A stretch of 64,000 bases of DNA. Origin: Kitasatospora purpeofusca (GTDB lineage Bacteria; Actinomycetota; Actinomycetes; Streptomycetales; Streptomycetaceae). The stretch lies in the NCBI RefSeq assembly GCF_000718025.1, contig NZ_JODS01000028.1, positions 45,557 through 109,556 on the forward strand. Reading direction: 5' to 3'. The notes beneath the pieces were generated by a model. The model ran no database searches. It was not told the DNA's origin and saw only the letters and a program-made list of their open reading frames with translations. Below are positions 1 to 6,450 of this stretch, in pieces (the stretch's first letter is position 1; the number at the start of each line of letters is the position of its first letter). A program made the position numbers and the translations under genes.

Positions 1-221
1 GGACCGCCGTAGCGGGCGTCGACGGTCAGGGTCAGCAGTCCGGCCTCGTGCACCGCCTCTATGCCCTGGTACGGGAAGGTCGCGTCGCGGTCGTGCTCCT
101 CGGCCCGGGCGGCCAGCAGGTCGACGACCCGGGGCAGCCCGGCGAGGGCGGCCTCGACCGGGGACGGCGCGGGGTCGGGGGACGGGACGGCGGGTGACTG
201 GTCGGCAGCGACGGTACTCAT
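1..221 (-). CDS. acyl-CoA dehydrogenase-fold protein, N-terminal part (cut by window edge)
   Basis: The first 73 residues are present, starting at the ATG at 219-221 and running off the left edge. After a Pro/Ala-rich start comes a helix (LPRVVDLLAARAEEHDRDA) and then the segment FPYQGIEAVHEAGLLTLTV followed by YGG. This is the usual opening of the acyl-CoA dehydrogenase N-terminal helical domain. The family includes FAD-dependent acyl-CoA dehydrogenases and FMN-dependent oxygenases of the SfnB/DszC type that take part in sulfur scavenging. The catalytic base and flavin-binding parts lie outside the window. A cysteine-type leader peptide is encoded 320 bp upstream on the same strand, which favours a sulfur-acquisition role. 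That last point is inference. Confidence 0.8.
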   Translation of the reverse strand, partial: MSTVAADQSPAVPSPDPAPSPVEAALAGLPRVVDLLAARAEEHDRDATFPYQGIEAVHEAGLLTLTVDARYGG

Positions 222-540
222 GGGGCTGGGGCCTCCGGGGCGGCAGCGTGGGCTCGGGGTCCGCACCCGGCGGCGGGGCTCGGGCCCGGTGCCGACGGCC
301 GGCGCGGCCACGCCTCCGCTGTCGTCGGGGACTCGGCCGTTCCACTGTCGGCGCCGGTACCCCCGTCGGCTGGTGCGGGGAACGGCGGGCGGCACGCCGG
401 GACGGGCGCGCGGTACCTGGTGGCGGCCCGGGACTCCGGCTCGATGCCCACCCCGGGACCCGGGGCCCGGCACAGGGGCCGCCCCCGGATCGGCGCCGGC
501 CGCTCGGCCGGCCGCCCGCCGCCTCGGGGACGAATCCCCC
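222..540 (-). promoter_or_regulatory. leader/attenuator region between leader peptide and acyl-CoA dehydrogenase gene
   Basis: No protein-like reading frame is visible in these 319 bases. A perfect hairpin (arms 495-501 and 506-512, GCCGGCC/GGCCGGC, 4-nt loop) sits about 29 nt after the leader-peptide stop in the direction of transcription. It is placed where an attenuator stem would be expected. Further GC-rich complementarity is present but was not folded. Confidence 0.45.
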
Positions 541-624
541 TCAGTGACCCGGACACGCCGCGCTGGCGGTGCGCCGCAGGTCGAGGTAGCTGCGACGGGT
601 CAGCAGCGGGAGACGGCACGGCAT
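541..624 (-). CDS. 27-residue cysteine-type leader peptide
   Basis: The ATG is at 622-624 and the TGA ends at 541. The peptide contains LLTRRSYLDLRRTASAAC followed by PGH. The arrangement (R-R-x-x-[VL]-D-L-x-R-x-x-S-A-x-C near the end) matches the small leader peptides found in Streptomyces and relatives ahead of sulfur-assimilation genes. There, translation through the terminal Cys codon is thought to sense cysteine supply. No Shine-Dalgarno sequence precedes the ATG, but a TTGACG-18-TAAAGT promoter ends 7 nt upstream, so the mRNA should be leaderless. The only gene downstream on this strand is the acyl-CoA dehydrogenase-fold gene at 221. The peptide is far too short to have another function and is best read as a cis-acting regulator. 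Confidence 0.75.
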   Translation of the reverse strand: MPCRLPLLTRRSYLDLRRTASAACPGH

Positions 625-631
625 GTTCGCG

Positions 632-661
632 ACTTTACGAAGCCGTGATCGAAGCCGTCAA
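632..661 (-). promoter_or_regulatory. sigma-70-type promoter of the leader peptide
   Basis: On the minus strand the -35 box TTGACG (656-661) and -10 box TAAAGT (632-637) are 18 nt apart. The -10 box ends 7 nt before the leader ATG, so transcription would begin at or next to the A of the start codon, giving a leaderless mRNA. Confidence 0.65.
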
Positions 662-758
662 GCAGCGCCCGAGGCACGGACCGGGCGGAGCGGCCCAGGT
701 CGGGGCCGAACTCGCGCCGGACACCCCGGCGGGCGCCGCCGCGGACCTCGCGGCGGAC

Positions 759-812
759 GTCGTCACGGGTGTCGTCACGGGCGTCCCGGTGAACATCCGG
801 GTGAACATCCGG
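759..812. repeat. two adjacent 12-bp tandem duplications
   Basis: GTCGTCACGGGT/C occurs at 759-770 and 771-782, and GTGAACATCCGG at 789-800 and 801-812. The surrounding 625-939 segment has a loose 12-bp rhythm rich in CCGG/GACG. No convincing gene lies in it. The open frames across it are Arg- or Pro-rich and unlike the neighbouring proteins. Confidence 0.6.
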
Positions 813-939
813 CTCGGCAGCACGCCCGTACCCGCGTCGGACACCTCGACGGATGTCCCGACGGGCACCCCGGCGGACGCCCCGGGGGCGGCCGAACGGG
901 AACCGGAACGCTGCCCTCCGGGCCATCGGCCCGCCTCGG

Positions 940-1434
940 TCAGCCCTGCTGGAACATGTCCGCGGGCAGCGGCTTGAGCAACTGGTAGAGATCGTCCGAA
1001 ATCGGCCGGTCCCAGGAGGCGATGGTGACCTGCACGCCGTCACTCCGGCCGAACTGGGCACAGAAGACCCGGCCCTCGCTGACCTTGACCTTCTTCACGA
1101 TCAGCAGATCGTCCCCGAGCATGACGGGGAAGTCCTCCGCCGAGACGAAGTCGACCGGTTCCTCGTTCTCCAGGGCCGCGAGCAACTGGCGTACCTCGAA
1201 GGGCACGCTGTCGCCGGTCTCGCGGGCCGGCGAGCCCTCGGGGAGGTTGCCGATGAACATCGCCGGGCCTCTGCCGCCGAACAGGTCGTAGCGCAGGAAA
1301 ATCCCCTGGCAGGCGCCGTCCGGGCCGGTCATCATGGCTGCACCGAAGTCACCGGGCCAGTCGCCCGGGTCCATGGCGAGCACGTCGAAGTCCGGGCCGG
1401 TGGGCTGACCGGAGCGACGGCGGAGAAAAGACAT
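940..1434 (-). CDS. conserved hypothetical protein (164 aa)
   Basis: Starting at the ATG at 1432-1434, the protein begins MSFLRRRSG and ends DMFQQG. It is acidic and soluble-looking, with no signal peptide, membrane segment or metal motif. The body has alternating hydrophobic strands (FGAAMMTGP, GIFLRYDLF, LLIVKKVKV, VFCAQF) that suggest a small alpha/beta fold. I do not recognise the family and assign no function. An earlier in-frame start would add about 88 residues with no RBS support and coding-atypical composition, so the shorter form is preferred. The gene stands alone, with a long gene-free stretch upstream. Confidence 0.75.
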   Translation of the reverse strand: MSFLRRRSGQPTGPDFDVLAMDPGDWPGDFGAAMMTGPDGACQGIFLRYDLFGGRGPAMFIGNLPEGSPARETGDSVPFEVRQLLAALENEEPVDFVSAEDFPVMLGDDLLIVKKVKVSEGRVFCAQFGRSDGVQVTIASWDRPISDDLYQLLKPLPADMFQQG

Positions 1435-2212
1435 GGGAACATCGTACGTGCCCGCCACACCGCGCTCGCGGGGTGGGTGGGGCGCCGGACGGAGATCCAC
1501 GCTCAGAGACCAATGTTGACTCTGAGCAACCGTCCGGGCTACGTTCGGTTCAGCACGGCAGCCGTTCTGGGTTTCACCCTCCGGGGGGACGGCCTGTCGC
1601 AACGCGGCCCTACACGCGTTTCCCTCACTGTGCACACCGTCGTGCCGAGCACCCAGCTCCGCCGTCGCGCCGCACAGCACACAAGCCAACAGTTCCATGT
1701 TTCACAGGCAAGGTCTGCGGGGCCCCGGCCCGTCGCTCCCGCAGACCTGCTCGGGACGCCGCCGCGTGGGGGCGTGCGGGTCCCGAGCACGGTGCCGCCC
1801 CTGAGTCGCTCTCGGGGACCGGCGCCATCCTCCCGGCGACTGCCGGCCCCTTGTGGGCCGGGACCGGCCGACGCACCCCCGGTGCGCAGAGGGATGACTG
1901 GGAGGAGGCTCGGCAGCGCTGCCGGGTCGCACAGCAGGCGCCGTGTCTGGCCGCGTGGGGGCGGTGGGCACGGCGTCTGCCTGTGCTCATACTCTGAGCT
2001 GCGTTTGTCCAGCAGTCAACAGAAATTATGACGGGGCACGTTCAAATGTGATCGGAATGATGACGGCCGGAGACCTTCGGGGACGTACGACCGTCCCCGG
2101 ACACCCCTGAGGGGTATCCGTGTGCCGACCCGGGTGTCCGAGTAACCGGCCGGGTGCCGACCCGGCGGCCCGGACCGGCACCCGGCGAGGGGCCGCGGCC
2201 CCTCGGATCCGG
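1435..2212. other. gene-poor interval with two AT-richer islands
   Basis: No protein-like frame is seen on either strand over 778 bp. Islands of lower GC lie at about 1500-1560, which carries a plus-strand promoter and a dyad, and at about 2000-2060. The rest is typical high-GC spacer. Confidence 0.5.
1501..1545 (+). promoter_or_regulatory. promoter with overlapping 8-bp-arm dyad, no gene downstream
   Basis: TTGACT (1516-1521) and TACGTT (1540-1545) are separated by 18 nt on the plus strand. A perfect inverted repeat, GCTCAGAG (1501-1508) and CTCTGAGC (1520-1527), overlaps the -35 box as an operator would. The next plus-strand gene (dhaM) begins about 1.2 kb away, with a minus-strand gene in between. 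Confidence 0.5.
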
Positions 2213-2473
2213 TCAGGTGAGGTCGAACTCGCCGTCCCGCGCGCCGAGCACGAAGGCCCGCCACTCCCCCGGCGTGAACACCAGGATCGGGCCGTCCTCC
2301 TGACGGCCGTCCCGCATGCCGATGTACCCGTCCACGAAGGCGATCTGGACGTCCCCGACACCCTGGCTGCTGAAGAGCCAGGTCGCCCCGGTGAAGTCCA
2401 CCTTCGGCTTGCCGCTCGCGGCGAGCTCCACCACCTCGGTCGCCTCCACCCCGGTCCCGCTGTTGGCTGCCAC
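2213..2473 (-). CDS. DUF397 domain-containing protein
   Basis: This 86-residue protein starts at GTG 2471-2473 behind a GGAGGAGAG Shine-Dalgarno. It carries the signature parts of DUF397: a W/S-rich middle (FTGATWLFSSQ), a strand IAFVDGYIGMRDG, a DGPILVFTPGEWRAFV segment and an acidic end (GEFDLT). In Streptomyces such genes usually sit next to an XRE-type regulator gene, in the style of BldB/WhiJ-associated pairs. No helix-turn-helix gene is adjacent here, so it is a solitary member. The precise biochemical role of the family is unsettled. Confidence 0.85.
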   Translation of the reverse strand: MAANSGTGVEATEVVELAASGKPKVDFTGATWLFSSQGVGDVQIAFVDGYIGMRDGRQEDGPILVFTPGEWRAFVLGARDGEFDLT

Positions 2474-2685
2474 TGCTGCTCTCTCCTCCCGACGGCCTGA
2501 ACGCGCCCAGCCTAGTCACCGGCACGGTCCCGGTCAGCGGGATCACCAGGTCTCCACCGGCCGGAGGGGGCGGGCCGACGGCGGCGGGGCGGACGCCGCC
2601 CCGCACGCCCCGGCGCACCCCCGGGGGCGCGTGTCCCGCGCGGGCGCGCGGCGGGCGAACTGCCACAGTGTGGGGAAGTCCCCGC

Positions 2686-2715
2686 CCCGGGGAGCCCCCA
2701 GCCCGGGGAGCCCCC
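2686..2715. repeat. 14-bp direct repeat in dhaM upstream region
   Basis: CCCGGGGAGCCCCC occurs at 2686-2699 and 2702-2715. Each copy is itself quasi-palindromic. The pair lies 25-55 bp before the dhaM start. Confidence 0.6.
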
Positions 2716-2739
2716 GCCGAACGCCCCGAGGAGCAACCG

Positions 2740-3279
2740 ATGAGCCGCCGGGACGGCACCCGCGCCGATGTCATCCCCATCTCCGAGGCCGCCTCGGCGC
2801 AACCGCCGGCGCCCCGCACCCCGCCCGCGCCCACCCCGCTGCCCCGGCCCACCCCAGGCCGTCCGCCCCTGCACGGCCGGGTCGGGGTCGTCCTGGTGTC
2901 GCACAGCCAGGAACTCGCCAACGCCGTCCGCGCCCTGGCGCTCGCGCTGACCCCCTCCACCGCCCCCGCCCCGGTGGCCGGCACCGGCGGGGACCTCGTC
3001 GACGGACCCGGCATCAGCGCGGTGCTCGTCGCCGCCGCCACCCGCCGGGTCGACCAGGGGCACGGCGTGGTCGTGCTGGCCGACCTCGGTGGCGCGGTGA
3101 CCACCGTCCGGGCGCTGCTCGCCGAGGCCGACGAGCACGGGCTGCCGTTCCCGGTGCGGTTCGCCAACGCCCCGTTCGTCGAGGGCGCGGTGGCCGCGGT
3201 GGCCACCGCCACGGCCGGCGGCGACCTCGCGGCGGTGCTGGACGCCGCCGAGGAGGCGTACCGCCAGCCCAAGGGCTGA
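2740..3279 (+). CDS. dhaM: PTS-dependent dihydroxyacetone kinase phosphotransferase subunit DhaM
   Basis: This 179-residue protein starts at the ATG behind GAGGAG. A Pro/Ala-rich N-terminal stretch of about 45 residues precedes an EIIA-Man-type domain. The strand VGVVLVSHSQELANAV carries the histidine (VSHS) phosphorylated by HPr in DhaM. It is followed by a GTG/DGPG stretch, VLADLGGAV and a C-terminal helix. In the known system DhaM rephosphorylates ADP held by DhaL, and DhaK binds dihydroxyacetone. Neither dhaK nor dhaL is in the window, so this copy is unlinked or works with partners elsewhere. The long N-terminal extension is unusual for a DhaM. Confidence 0.8.
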   Translation: MSRRDGTRADVIPISEAASAQPPAPRTPPAPTPLPRPTPGRPPLHGRVGVVLVSHSQELANAVRALALALTPSTAPAPVAGTGGDLVDGPGISAVLVAAATRRVDQGHGVVVLADLGGAVTTVRALLAEADEHGLPFPVRFANAPFVEGAVAAVATATAGGDLAAVLDAAEEAYRQPKG

Positions 3280-3457
3280 CCGGGGTCGGGGCGCCGCCGG
3301 GGGGCCGCCGGGACGGGGCCGCCGACGCCTCCCGTGGCCGCTTCCGGCCGCCCGCGGCCGTTCTCGGCGTTCCGGCACACGGCGGGTGACCGCGCGGCTA
3401 CCATCGGCGCGGGGCCGGCCGAGCGGGCCGGGTCGTCGCGAGGGGGGAACCTCAGCC

Positions 3458-4387
3458 ATGCGTGTGGTCGTCACCGGCGGAGCCGGATTCATCGGGGCCA
3501 ACCTGGTCCGGGCCCTGCTCGCCCGGCCCGAGGTGGACCAGGTCCGGGTCGTGGACAACCTCTCCACCGGGCAGAAGGCCAACCTGGTCGGCACCGGGGC
3601 CGTGCTCCACGAGGGCACGATCCTCGACCCGGAGCTGCTGGACGACGCCTTCGCCGGTGCCGACGCGGTGGTCCACCTGGCCGCGCTGCCCTCCGTACCG
3701 CGCTCGGTGGCCGATCCGCTGGCCAGTCACCACGCCAACGCCACCGGCACCCTGGAGGTCCTGGAGGCCGCCCGCCGCGCCGGGGGCCTCTACGTGGCCG
3801 CCGCGTCCTCCTCCTCGGTCTACGGCGCGAACCGGGAGCTGCCCAAGCGGGAGACCATGCGCACCGCGCCGATGAGCCCGTACGCGGTCAGCAAGCTCGC
3901 CACCGAGGCCTATCTGGCGGCCTACCACCACTGCTACGGGCTGGGCGTGCTGCCGCTGCGGTTCTTCAACGTGTTCGGCCCGCTGCAGCCCGCCGGGCAC
4001 GCCTACGCGGCGGTCGTCCCGGCCTTCCTGGACGCCGCCCTCGCCGGGCGGCCGCTGACCGTGCACGGGGACGGCGGGCAGAGCCGGGACTTCACCTTCG
4101 TCGGCACCGTCACCCAGGTGATCACCGACGCGGTGCTGCGCCGGGTCGTGAGCGCGGACCCGGTGAACCTCGCCTTCGGCACCCGCACCTCGCTGCTGGA
4201 GCTGGTCGGCGAGCTGGAGTCGGTGCTCGGCCACCCCGTCGAGGTCGCGCACACCGAGCCCCGGCCGGGCGACGTCCGGGACTCGCAGGCCGACAACGCG
4301 CGGCTGCGCGAGCTGTTCCCCGACGTCCGCCCGGTCCCGCTGCGCGAGGGCCTGGAGCGGACGGCGGCCTGGTTCCGCACCCTCTAG
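3458..4387 (+). CDS. NAD-dependent epimerase/dehydratase (extended SDR)
   Basis: 309 residues starting at ATG 3458. The N-terminal Rossmann motif is TGGAGFIGANLV. The catalytic YxxxK is in SPYAVSKLATE (about Y142/K146), with the preceding Ser-rich strand AAASSSSVYG. The late segments GDGGQSRDFTFV and RPGDVRDSQAD are typical of UDP-glucose 4-epimerase-like and nucleotide-sugar dehydratase-like enzymes. The exact sugar substrate cannot be read from sequence. It lies at the left end of the polysaccharide locus and probably supplies an activated sugar. A longer in-frame start would add about 24 residues but has no RBS. Confidence 0.85.
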   Translation: MRVVVTGGAGFIGANLVRALLARPEVDQVRVVDNLSTGQKANLVGTGAVLHEGTILDPELLDDAFAGADAVVHLAALPSVPRSVADPLASHHANATGTLEVLEAARRAGGLYVAAASSSSVYGANRELPKRETMRTAPMSPYAVSKLATEAYLAAYHHCYGLGVLPLRFFNVFGPLQPAGHAYAAVVPAFLDAALAGRPLTVHGDGGQSRDFTFVGTVTQVITDAVLRRVVSADPVNLAFGTRTSLLELVGELESVLGHPVEVAHTEPRPGDVRDSQADNARLRELFPDVRPVPLREGLERTAAWFRTL

Positions 4388-4421
4388 GTGTGCTGTCCGG
4401 ACCGGTCCAGGGCCTGGTGCG

Positions 4422-4910
4422 TCAGAAGCGCTGTACGCCGTCCCACTGGAAGGCCGTCTCGGCCGCGCCGGACACCGCCCGGTCGATCCAGCCGAGTTCG
4501 CGCTCGCCCATCGGCGGCAGCGCGTCCAGCGGGTACCAGCCGACCGCGAGGGTCTCGTCCTCGTCCGCCTCGATCTCCCCGCCCAGCGGGCGGCAGCGGA
4601 AGACGACCTCCAGGTACTGCGTCACATCGCCGTTGGGGTAGGTGATGTCCGGCGAGACGGTGAGCGCGACGAGCCGTTCGGCCACGGTGGCAATCCCGGT
4701 CTCCTCCAGGCACTCCCGGACCGCCCCGTCGGCCGGCTGCTCGCCCGGGTCGAGGATGCCGCCCGGGGGCGCCCAGTTGCCGTCGTCGGCGCGCTGGACG
4801 AGCAGCACCCGGCCCTCCTCGTCGAGGACGACCGCGGCGGCGGCGCTGAGCCAGAGCTTGCGGGGGCCGACGACCGCGCGGAGATCGGCCAGGAACTTCG
4901 GAATCGCCAT
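4422..4910 (-). CDS. NUDIX hydrolase
   Basis: 162 residues from ATG 4908-4910. The Nudix box runs from about G50 to about I73 (GGILDPGE, then REC, LEETG), with the conserved REx2EExG core that binds the metal and hydrolyses nucleoside diphosphate-X bonds. It is preceded by LWLSAAAAVVLDEEGRVLL, a normal Nudix strand pair. The C-terminal part (ADEDETLAVGWYPLDALP) fits the family. The substrate is unknown. The gene converges with the epimerase gene with only 34 bp between stops. Confidence 0.88.
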   Translation of the reverse strand: MAIPKFLADLRAVVGPRKLWLSAAAAVVLDEEGRVLLVQRADDGNWAPPGGILDPGEQPADGAVRECLEETGIATVAERLVALTVSPDITYPNGDVTQYLEVVFRCRPLGGEIEADEDETLAVGWYPLDALPPMGERELGWIDRAVSGAAETAFQWDGVQRF

Positions 4911-4975
4911 GCCCCGCAGCCTATCGGGGCGCTCGACCCGCCCGTTCGGCACCTGCGGAGCAGCGGGTGGGGTGC

Positions 4976-5602
4976 TCAGGACCGGCGCAGCGGGCGGGCC
5001 GGGGAGCCGACCACCACCTCGCCGGGGGCGACGTCCCTGGTCACCACCGCGGCCGCGCCGACGAAGGCCCCGGCGCCGATCTTGCGGCCCTGGAGCACCA
5101 CCGCGTTGGAGCCCACGGTGGCGCCGTCGGCCAGCAGCACCGCGCCGGAGACGTTGCCGCCCGGGTAGACCGTCACCCGCTCGCCGAACACCGTGTCGTG
5201 GCCGACCGTCGCGTTGTAGTGGACCTGGCTGTGCGCACCGAGCCGGACGCTGCTGGACACGTACGCGCCGCCCATCACCAGGCAGCCCGGGCCGAGCAGG
5301 GTGTCCGGGGCGATCAGCGCCCGGGGGTGGACCAGGGTGAACGGCTCCGCCCCCCGGCCGTCCAGCAGGGCGGACAGCCGCTGCCGGACGGCCGGGTCGG
5401 CGATGCCGACCAGGTAGCGGGCGCCGGGGCCGAGCTCCGCGGGCCTACGGACGGGCAGGCCGCGGACGGTGGCGCCGTGCTGGCGGTCGTCGAGGAAGCC
5501 CGCGACCGGGACGCCGGCCGCGAGCGCGGTGTCCAGCGCCTCGCGGCCGACGCCTCCGGCGCCGGCGATCCAGAGTGCGGGCGAGTCCGTCGCGGAGGGC
5601 AT
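4976..5602 (-). CDS. PglD/NeuD-type sugar O- or N-acetyltransferase
   Basis: 208 residues. The N-terminal Rossmann-like part (LWIAGAGGVGREALDTALAAG) is followed by a left-handed beta-helix of hexapeptide repeats (LGPGCLVMGGAYVSSSVRLG, then VHYNATVGHDTVFG and VTVYPGGNVSG). The histidine in NATVGHD matches the catalytic base of PglD-like enzymes. The end, PGEVVVGSPARPL, is typical. ATG 5602 is chosen because GGCAGGATGG lies at usable distance. The ATG at 5611 has its purine tract touching the codon. It is the last gene of a four-gene minus-strand operon and probably acetylates a sugar of the glycan made by its neighbours. Confidence 0.85.
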   Translation of the reverse strand: MPSATDSPALWIAGAGGVGREALDTALAAGVPVAGFLDDRQHGATVRGLPVRRPAELGPGARYLVGIADPAVRQRLSALLDGRGAEPFTLVHPRALIAPDTLLGPGCLVMGGAYVSSSVRLGAHSQVHYNATVGHDTVFGERVTVYPGGNVSGAVLLADGATVGSNAVVLQGRKIGAGAFVGAAAVVTRDVAPGEVVVGSPARPLRRS

Positions 5603-5628
5603 GGGGGCCATCCTGCCGGGTCCGGCGG

Positions 5629-6408
5629 TCAGGACGCCTCCTCGACGGCGGCGCCGACCGGTGCCGGGCGGGACGGCCGGGCGCGGAGCGGCGGTACCGG
5701 CCGCGGCCCGGTGGCCTGCCGGGGCAGGCCGATCACGGCGGGAGCCGGCTCGGGGACGGTGGTGGCCGCGGTGGCCGCGGTGGTGGCAGAGGCGGCCGGG
5801 GCCGAAGAGGCCGCAGCGGTGTCGGCGGGCTCGGTCGGCGCCGGGAAGCCCGGGTTGACCCCGCCCGCGGCGGTGATCCCGGCCGGGTTCAGCAGCACCT
5901 TGACGGTCAGCAGCAGGATCCGCAGGTCGAGGCCGAACGAGCGGTTCCGGACGTACCAGAGGTCGAGCTCGATCCGCTCCGGCCAGGTGATGGAGTTGCG
6001 GCCCTGGACCTGGGCCCAGCCGGTGAGGCCGGGCCGCACGTCGAGTCGGCCGCGCTGGCGGTGGGAGTAGTGGACGACCTGCTCGGGGAGCGTGGGCCGG
6101 GGCCCGATCACTCCCATCTCGCCGCGCGCGACGTTCCACAGCTGCGGCAGTTCGTCCAGGCTGGTCCGGCGGAGCAGGTCCCCGAGCCGGGTGATCCGGG
6201 GAGCGTCCGGCTCCTCCGGGAAACGCTTGTCCCGCATGGTGCGGAACTTGAGGATCTCGAACTCCTGGCCCAGCAGCCCGGTCCGGGTCTGCCGGAAGAG
6301 CACCGGTCCGCCCATGGTGCAGCGGATCAGCAGAGCGATCACCAGACCCAGCGGAATCGCGACGATCCCGGTCAGGACGGTGATCGCGAGGTCCCCCCCT
6401 CGCTTCAT
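5629..6408 (-). CDS. bacterial sugar transferase (polyprenyl-phosphate phosphoglycosyl transferase)
   Basis: 259 residues of the WcaJ/PglC/CpsE-type fold. One hydrophobic re-entrant segment (about 6-29) is followed by GGPVLFRQTRTG, ILKFRTM (about 52-58), the catalytic Asp-Glu pair in SLDELPQLWNV (D85/E86), VIGPRPTLP and RPGLTGWAQVQGRN. Such enzymes move a sugar-1-phosphate onto undecaprenyl phosphate and start a repeat unit. The protein is short, lacking the four-helix N-terminus of WbaP-like forms. It has an extra tail of about 65 residues rich in Ala, Thr and Pro. Gaps of 26 and 42 bp to its neighbours indicate an operon. Confidence 0.92.
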   Translation of the reverse strand: MKRGGDLAITVLTGIVAIPLGLVIALLIRCTMGGPVLFRQTRTGLLGQEFEILKFRTMRDKRFPEEPDAPRITRLGDLLRRTSLDELPQLWNVARGEMGVIGPRPTLPEQVVHYSHRQRGRLDVRPGLTGWAQVQGRNSITWPERIELDLWYVRNRSFGLDLRILLLTVKVLLNPAGITAAGGVNPGFPAPTEPADTAAASSAPAASATTAATAATTVPEPAPAVIGLPRQATGPRPVPPLRARPSRPAPVGAAVEEAS

Positions 6409-6450
6409 GACGGTCCTTCCCCTGATGCGGTGGTGTGGTCGTGGGCGGGC

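Noticed and set aside
600..1061. Minus-strand frame rich in RRGVRRG repeats
   Set aside because: It overlaps the 12-bp tandem repeats and the leader peptide region. The Arg-rich pattern follows from the repeats and has no RBS.
1625..1990. Possible minus-strand gene in the gap
   Set aside because: The product is Arg/Ala/Pro-rich with scattered Cys, lacks an RBS, and shows no domain-like pattern.
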